Positions 58,394-64,000 of a DNA stretch of 64,000 nt are shown here, piece by piece. Position numbers and translations under genes: made by a program. Positions within the stretch are counted from its first letter, which is position 1. Every line of letters begins with the position of its first letter. The notes under the pieces are model-generated. The model was not told where the DNA came from and did no database searches. It worked only from the letters and a program-made list of their open reading frames with translations. Origin of the DNA: Prauserella marina (GTDB lineage Bacteria > Actinomycetota > Actinomycetes > Mycobacteriales > Pseudonocardiaceae); the NCBI RefSeq assembly GCF_002240355.1, contig NZ_CP016353.1:4266501-4330500 (forward strand). The letters run 5' to 3'.

Positions 58394-58877
58394 GCCGGGC
58401 CTGCTCCTCTCGCCGCAGCCCCCCTGGCATCAAGCCAACCCTGCAGTATCTCCACGGCCGCCGCCTGATCGACGACGGCCCTTTGCTTGCGTCCCTTGAC
58501 TCCGCGTTGCGACAACATCCGGCTCGCGCTCACCGTGGTGAGCCGCTCGTCGGCCAGCCTGACCGCGACCGGCTCGATCCGCTTCGCCAGCGCCGCCGCG
58601 TAGGCAACGGCGATGTCGGCGGCCGAGCCCTGGCGGTCGGCCAGCGTTCTCGGCAGCCCCACGATCACCTCGACCACCTCGTGCTGGGCGGCAAGCCGGG
58701 CCAGTTCGTCGATATCGTTGTCGTCGTCCGCATCACGCGACAGCGTAACGAGGGGGCTCGCCAGAATCGGCGCGGGATCGCTGAGTGCCACGCCGACCCT
58801 GACGGAACCCACATCGACGCCAAGCCGCCGACCGGGCCCAGGATCGTTGTCCCCTGGCCGGTCGGGTCGTGTATCGC

Positions 58878-58881
<4 letters not shown>
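58390..58881 (-). CDS. ruvX: RuvX/YqgF-type Holliday junction resolvase-like nuclease
   Basis: 163 residues, RNase H fold. [16 protein letters not shown] near residue 20 has the first catalytic aspartate, [16 protein letters not shown] and [15 protein letters not shown] follow, and the last aspartate is in [17 protein letters not shown]. Family members also process pre-16S rRNA. GTG start overlapping the alaS stop (GTGA). Confidence 0.95.
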
Positions 58882-61538
<2,657 letters not shown>

Positions 61539-61648
61539 TGGTTTTCCTTGAAAGGTGAGGTCCGGCGGCGCGCACGTGCGCTCTTACCGGAAGGGAACGA
61601 GGCCGAGGTGGGGCGGCGAAGGGCTGGGGCTGGCCTTACGGAAAGCGC

Positions 61649-61978
61649 TCAGCTCTCCGCCCGGCGCGCTCGCCGCGCACGCGTTTCGGGTGCCGCGTGC
61701 CTGCCGGCTTCCCCCTGCCCGCGGGCAGCGCCCCGCACCTGGGGTCGTTGCACTCCGGCACGCTCTTCCACGATGTCGTTCAGCTCCTCTTCGCGCTCGC
61801 TCATTCCGGCGCGGACGTCCGCACCGAAGGCGCCGATGGCACCGGCGAGCTCCCTGACGGCGCCGCCTACGTTCGAGGCTAACCCCGCCGGGGTGGCTTG
61901 ACGAGCGGTTTCGGTGGCCTTCCTCGACAACGCGACTCCCGCCGCGACGCCGACACTGAGCCAGAACAGTCGCCTCAT
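61649..61978 (-). CDS. Small membrane-anchored protein (DUF6167-like)
   Basis: 109 residues. It begins MRRLFWLSVGVAAGVALSRK, a single N-terminal helix, followed by an amphipathic helical region (ASNVGGAVRELAGAIGAFGADVRAGM) and a basic, disordered end. It matches DUF6167 proteins found next to alaS in actinobacteria (recalled). ATGA overlap with the DUF948 gene. Function unknown. Confidence 0.72.
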   Translation of the reverse strand: MRRLFWLSVGVAAGVALSRKATETARQATPAGLASNVGGAVRELAGAIGAFGADVRAGMSEREEELNDIVEERAGVQRPQVRGAARGQGEAGRHAAPETRARRARRAES

Positions 61979-62388
61979 CGCTTGCCGCTCCTGCGCTTGC
62001 GCCGCGAGTGCTTGCCCTCGATCCCGTTGCCGTTCTTGGCGCCACGACGGGCGCGGACGGCCTTGGACAGCCCGTAGGACAGCGCCGCGGTCTTCACGAG
62101 TGGCCCGCCGAGCGTCGCGGTGAACACCGAGGACAACGCCGACACGTTGCCCGAAACGGCCTGCGCGTTGGCCGTGATCCCGTCCACCCGCTCAAGCTGG
62201 GTGTTCACGTGGGTGATCGTGTCGTTGGCGCCGTGCAGCAACGGATCCGCGTTCTCGTGGGCCTTGCGGATGGCGATCGTGGCCTCGTCCAGCGTGCGCC
62301 CGAGCTTGATCAACGCGATCGCCAGGAACACCACCAGCAACACGAACGCGCCCGCGGCGATCAGCGCGGCGATCTGCCCAGCCGACAC
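61975..62388 (-). CDS. DUF948-family membrane protein
   Basis: 137 residues. One N-terminal transmembrane helix (about 6-27) and a long helical segment (LIKLGRTLDEATIAIRKAHEN, then TQLERVDGITANAQAVSGNVS), ending in a very basic tail (KHSRRKRRSGKR). DUF948 proteins are small membrane-attached coiled-coil proteins of unknown role. GTG start with GAAGGAGG upstream. Conserved company of alaS in actinobacteria. Confidence 0.8.
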   Translation of the reverse strand: MSAGQIAALIAAGAFVLLVVFLAIALIKLGRTLDEATIAIRKAHENADPLLHGANDTITHVNTQLERVDGITANAQAVSGNVSALSSVFTATLGGPLVKTAALSYGLSKAVRARRGAKNGNGIEGKHSRRKRRSGKR

Positions 62389-62485
62389 GTGCCCTCCTTC
62401 AAGATCGATGGCGACTGCCTCGATGTCGATTGCGCGTCAGGCTACCGTGCGTCGCCGGATCCGTCCGGAGCGCCCTGCCGGTCGA

Positions 62486-63370
62486 TCACCCTCCGTGTCG
62501 CGGCGCATCCGTGACACCCCGGTACAGCACCGCCATGTCCTCGTCAGCGTGCCCCGACTCTACGACGGCCGAAAGGTGGGACAGCGTCGCGCGCAACCCG
62601 CCAAGATCGGCTTCTCCCGCCGAGGCGAGCGCCAGTTCGGCGTCTTTCATGGCGAGTGCGGCGGTGAAGCTCGGCGGATAGTCGCCCGCGATCATCTCCT
62701 CGCCCTTGGCGTGCGCGTAGGCGGCGTCGAGCGGTCCGCCTTCGATGGCCTCCAGGAACAGCTTCGGGTCGACGCCGAGCAGGTGCGCGAGCGCGATGCT
62801 CTCCGCGGCGGCGTTGGTCAGGCCGAGCAACCACGTGTTGACCACGAGCTTGAGCTTGCTCGCCGCACCGGCGAGGCCCACCCACATCGTGCGGGAGCCG
62901 ACCGTGTCGAAGACCGGCGCGCACCGTTGCCCCAGCCGCAACGGACCCGAGGCCAGCACCACGAGCGTGCCCTGCTCGGCAGGCGCCCTCGTACCGAGGA
63001 CGGGGGCGTCGACGAAGGCGACTCCCGCGTCGGCGGCCAGCGCGGCGAGTTCGGCGGTCCACTCCGGCCCGACCGTGCTCATCTGCAACCACACCGCGTC
63101 CTCGGCGAAGGCTTCCAGCGCTGGATTCACCGTGTCGTGCACCGCGCGGCCCTCGGACAACATCGTCACCACGAGTCCCGCACCGGCGACGGCCTCGCGT
63201 GGAGTGTCCGCCACGATCGCGCCCCGTTCGGCCAGCGCGCGGGTCTTGGCCGTCGTCCGGTTCCACACCCTGACCGGGAGCCCAGCCCCGAGCAGATTCG
63301 CCGCCATCGGCTCGCCCATGGTCCCTGTCCCCAGCACGGCGACCGTCGGCGACGGTGTCGGCACCGGCAT
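62486..63370 (-). CDS. NAD(P)-dependent beta-hydroxyacid dehydrogenase-like oxidoreductase
   Basis: 294 residues. Rossmann motif AVLGTGTMGEPMAANL near residue 11, substrate loop DAPVLGTRAPAEQGTLVVLASG near 121 (the usual SGG is replaced by LGT), and the catalytic lysine/asparagine in SKLKLVVNTW. It is the third member of the 3-hydroxyisobutyrate dehydrogenase superfamily in this window, but unlinked to the catabolic cluster and the most divergent. Substrate unknown; ATG with AGGGGAG upstream. Confidence 0.85.
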   Translation of the reverse strand: MPVPTPSPTVAVLGTGTMGEPMAANLLGAGLPVRVWNRTTAKTRALAERGAIVADTPREAVAGAGLVVTMLSEGRAVHDTVNPALEAFAEDAVWLQMSTVGPEWTAELAALAADAGVAFVDAPVLGTRAPAEQGTLVVLASGPLRLGQRCAPVFDTVGSRTMWVGLAGAASKLKLVVNTWLLGLTNAAAESIALAHLLGVDPKLFLEAIEGGPLDAAYAHAKGEEMIAGDYPPSFTAALAMKDAELALASAGEADLGGLRATLSHLSAVVESGHADEDMAVLYRGVTDAPRHGG

Positions 63371-63472
63371 GGCTGGCTCCCCTCACCCGGCGCCGTCCGG
63401 CGCCTCTCGACCTGTCCGGAGGTGGGGTAACCGGAAGAGGGCGCGCTCATGCTTGCGGGTCTCGAGTTGACC

Positions 63473-64000
63473 CTAGGCGCGAGGATCGTCCCTGATCGTG
63501 CGGCGTAACCGGGGAACGCGCTCGGCCAACGTCCGCTCGGCGCCCCTGCTGGTCGGGTGGTAATAGTCCTTGCCGACCAGCTCGTCGGGCGGATACTGCT
63601 GGGCGAGCACGCCGTCGGCGACGGCGTGCGGGTAGCGATAGTTCTGTGCGTTGCCGAGTTTCGCCGCCCCCGCGTAGTGACCGTCGCGAAGGTGAGGGGG
63701 CACCGTCCCGGCGCCCCCGGCGCGCACGTCGCCGAGCGCGGCGTCGATACCGGCGATGACGGCATTGGATTTCGGCGCCGTGGCCAGGTGCACGGTGGCC
63801 TGCGCGAGCGCGAGCCTTCCCTCCGGCATTCCGATGAACTGCACGGCGTGCGCGGCGGCGACCGCCGATTGCAGTGCCGTCGGGTCGGCGAGCCCGATGT
63901 CCTCGCTCGCGTGCACGACGAGCCGCCTCGCGATGAACCGCGGGTCCTCCCCCGCCTCGATCATCCTTGCCAGATAGTGCAACGCGGCGTCGACGTCGGA
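63473..64000 (-). CDS. rarA: Replication-associated recombination protein RarA (MgsA), C-terminal part
   Basis: AAA+ ATPase acting at stalled forks. Only the last 175 residues are in the window; the gene continues beyond the right edge. The visible part is the family C-terminal domain: [20 protein letters not shown], then [33 protein letters not shown] and the end region [22 protein letters not shown]. The ATPase domain is outside. Confidence 0.93.
   Translation of the reverse strand, partial: SDVDAALHYLARMIEAGEDPRFIARRLVVHASEDIGLADPTALQSAVAAAHAVQFIGMPEGRLALAQATVHLATAPKSNAVIAGIDAALGDVRAGGAGTVPPHLRDGHYAGAAKLGNAQNYRYPHAVADGVLAQQYPPDELVGKDYYHPTSRGAERTLAERVPRLRRTIRDDPRA

Overview
The window is a very GC-rich actinobacterial chromosome segment, most likely from the Pseudonocardiaceae (Amycolatopsis/Prauserella/Saccharomonospora type). 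The evidence is GC-saturated third codon positions, the actinobacterial proteins mihF and BldD, a helicase-degenerate PriA, the Rv1382-like gene inside the pyr operon, and many ATGA/GTGA stop/start overlaps. I see no rRNA, tRNA, CRISPR array, insertion sequence or phage gene.

Layout. (1) 1-11344, minus strand: housekeeping block mihF-gmk-rpoZ-coaBC-metK-(acyltransferase)-priA-fmt-rsmB-flavoprotein-rpe-ribD (ribD runs off the left edge). (2) 11532-16032: a PaoABC-like three-subunit molybdenum hydroxylase operon with a divergent MarR regulator. (3) 16043-24690: pyrimidine operon pyrR-pyrB-pyrC-(membrane protein)-carA-carB-pyrF, preceded by a PyrR-type RNA leader over the pyrR Shine-Dalgarno. 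(4) 24799-25393: bldD with its own operator-like repeats. (5) 25487-34176: nusB-efp, a 4-TM protein, a secreted propeller-type lipoprotein, then aroQ, aroB, a small lipoprotein, aroK, aroC and a prepilin peptidase. (6) 34469-46146: a catabolic cluster of two divergent operons. (7) 46167-55600: sigma/anti-sigma genes, a Rieske lipoprotein, a complete sugar PTS with DasR-like control, and assorted enzymes. (8) 55771-64000, minus strand: aroE-mltG-ruvX-alaS-DUF6167-DUF948, a hydroxyacid dehydrogenase-like gene and the 3' part of rarA.

From memory of the mycobacterial maps, blocks 1/3 and 5/8 match two housekeeping neighbourhoods that are separate in Mycobacterium tuberculosis (about Rv1379-Rv1409 and Rv2533-Rv2559). 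They meet here at a strong hairpin between bldD and nusB. The genes at 34.5-55.6 kb lie as accessory cargo between the prepilin peptidase and aroE.

The most novel-looking part is the catabolic cluster at 34469-46146. A TRAP transporter plus zinc alcohol dehydrogenase operon points left. An MHS permease, lactonase-like metallo-hydrolase, SDR, two 3-hydroxyisobutyrate-dehydrogenase-like enzymes, a hydroxynitrile-lyase-type cupin, two carboxymuconolactone-decarboxylase-family proteins and a GntR/FCD regulator point right. The 253-bp divergent region has two matching 13-bp operator-like sites, each placed on one of two facing promoters. The substrate is not identifiable from sequence alone.
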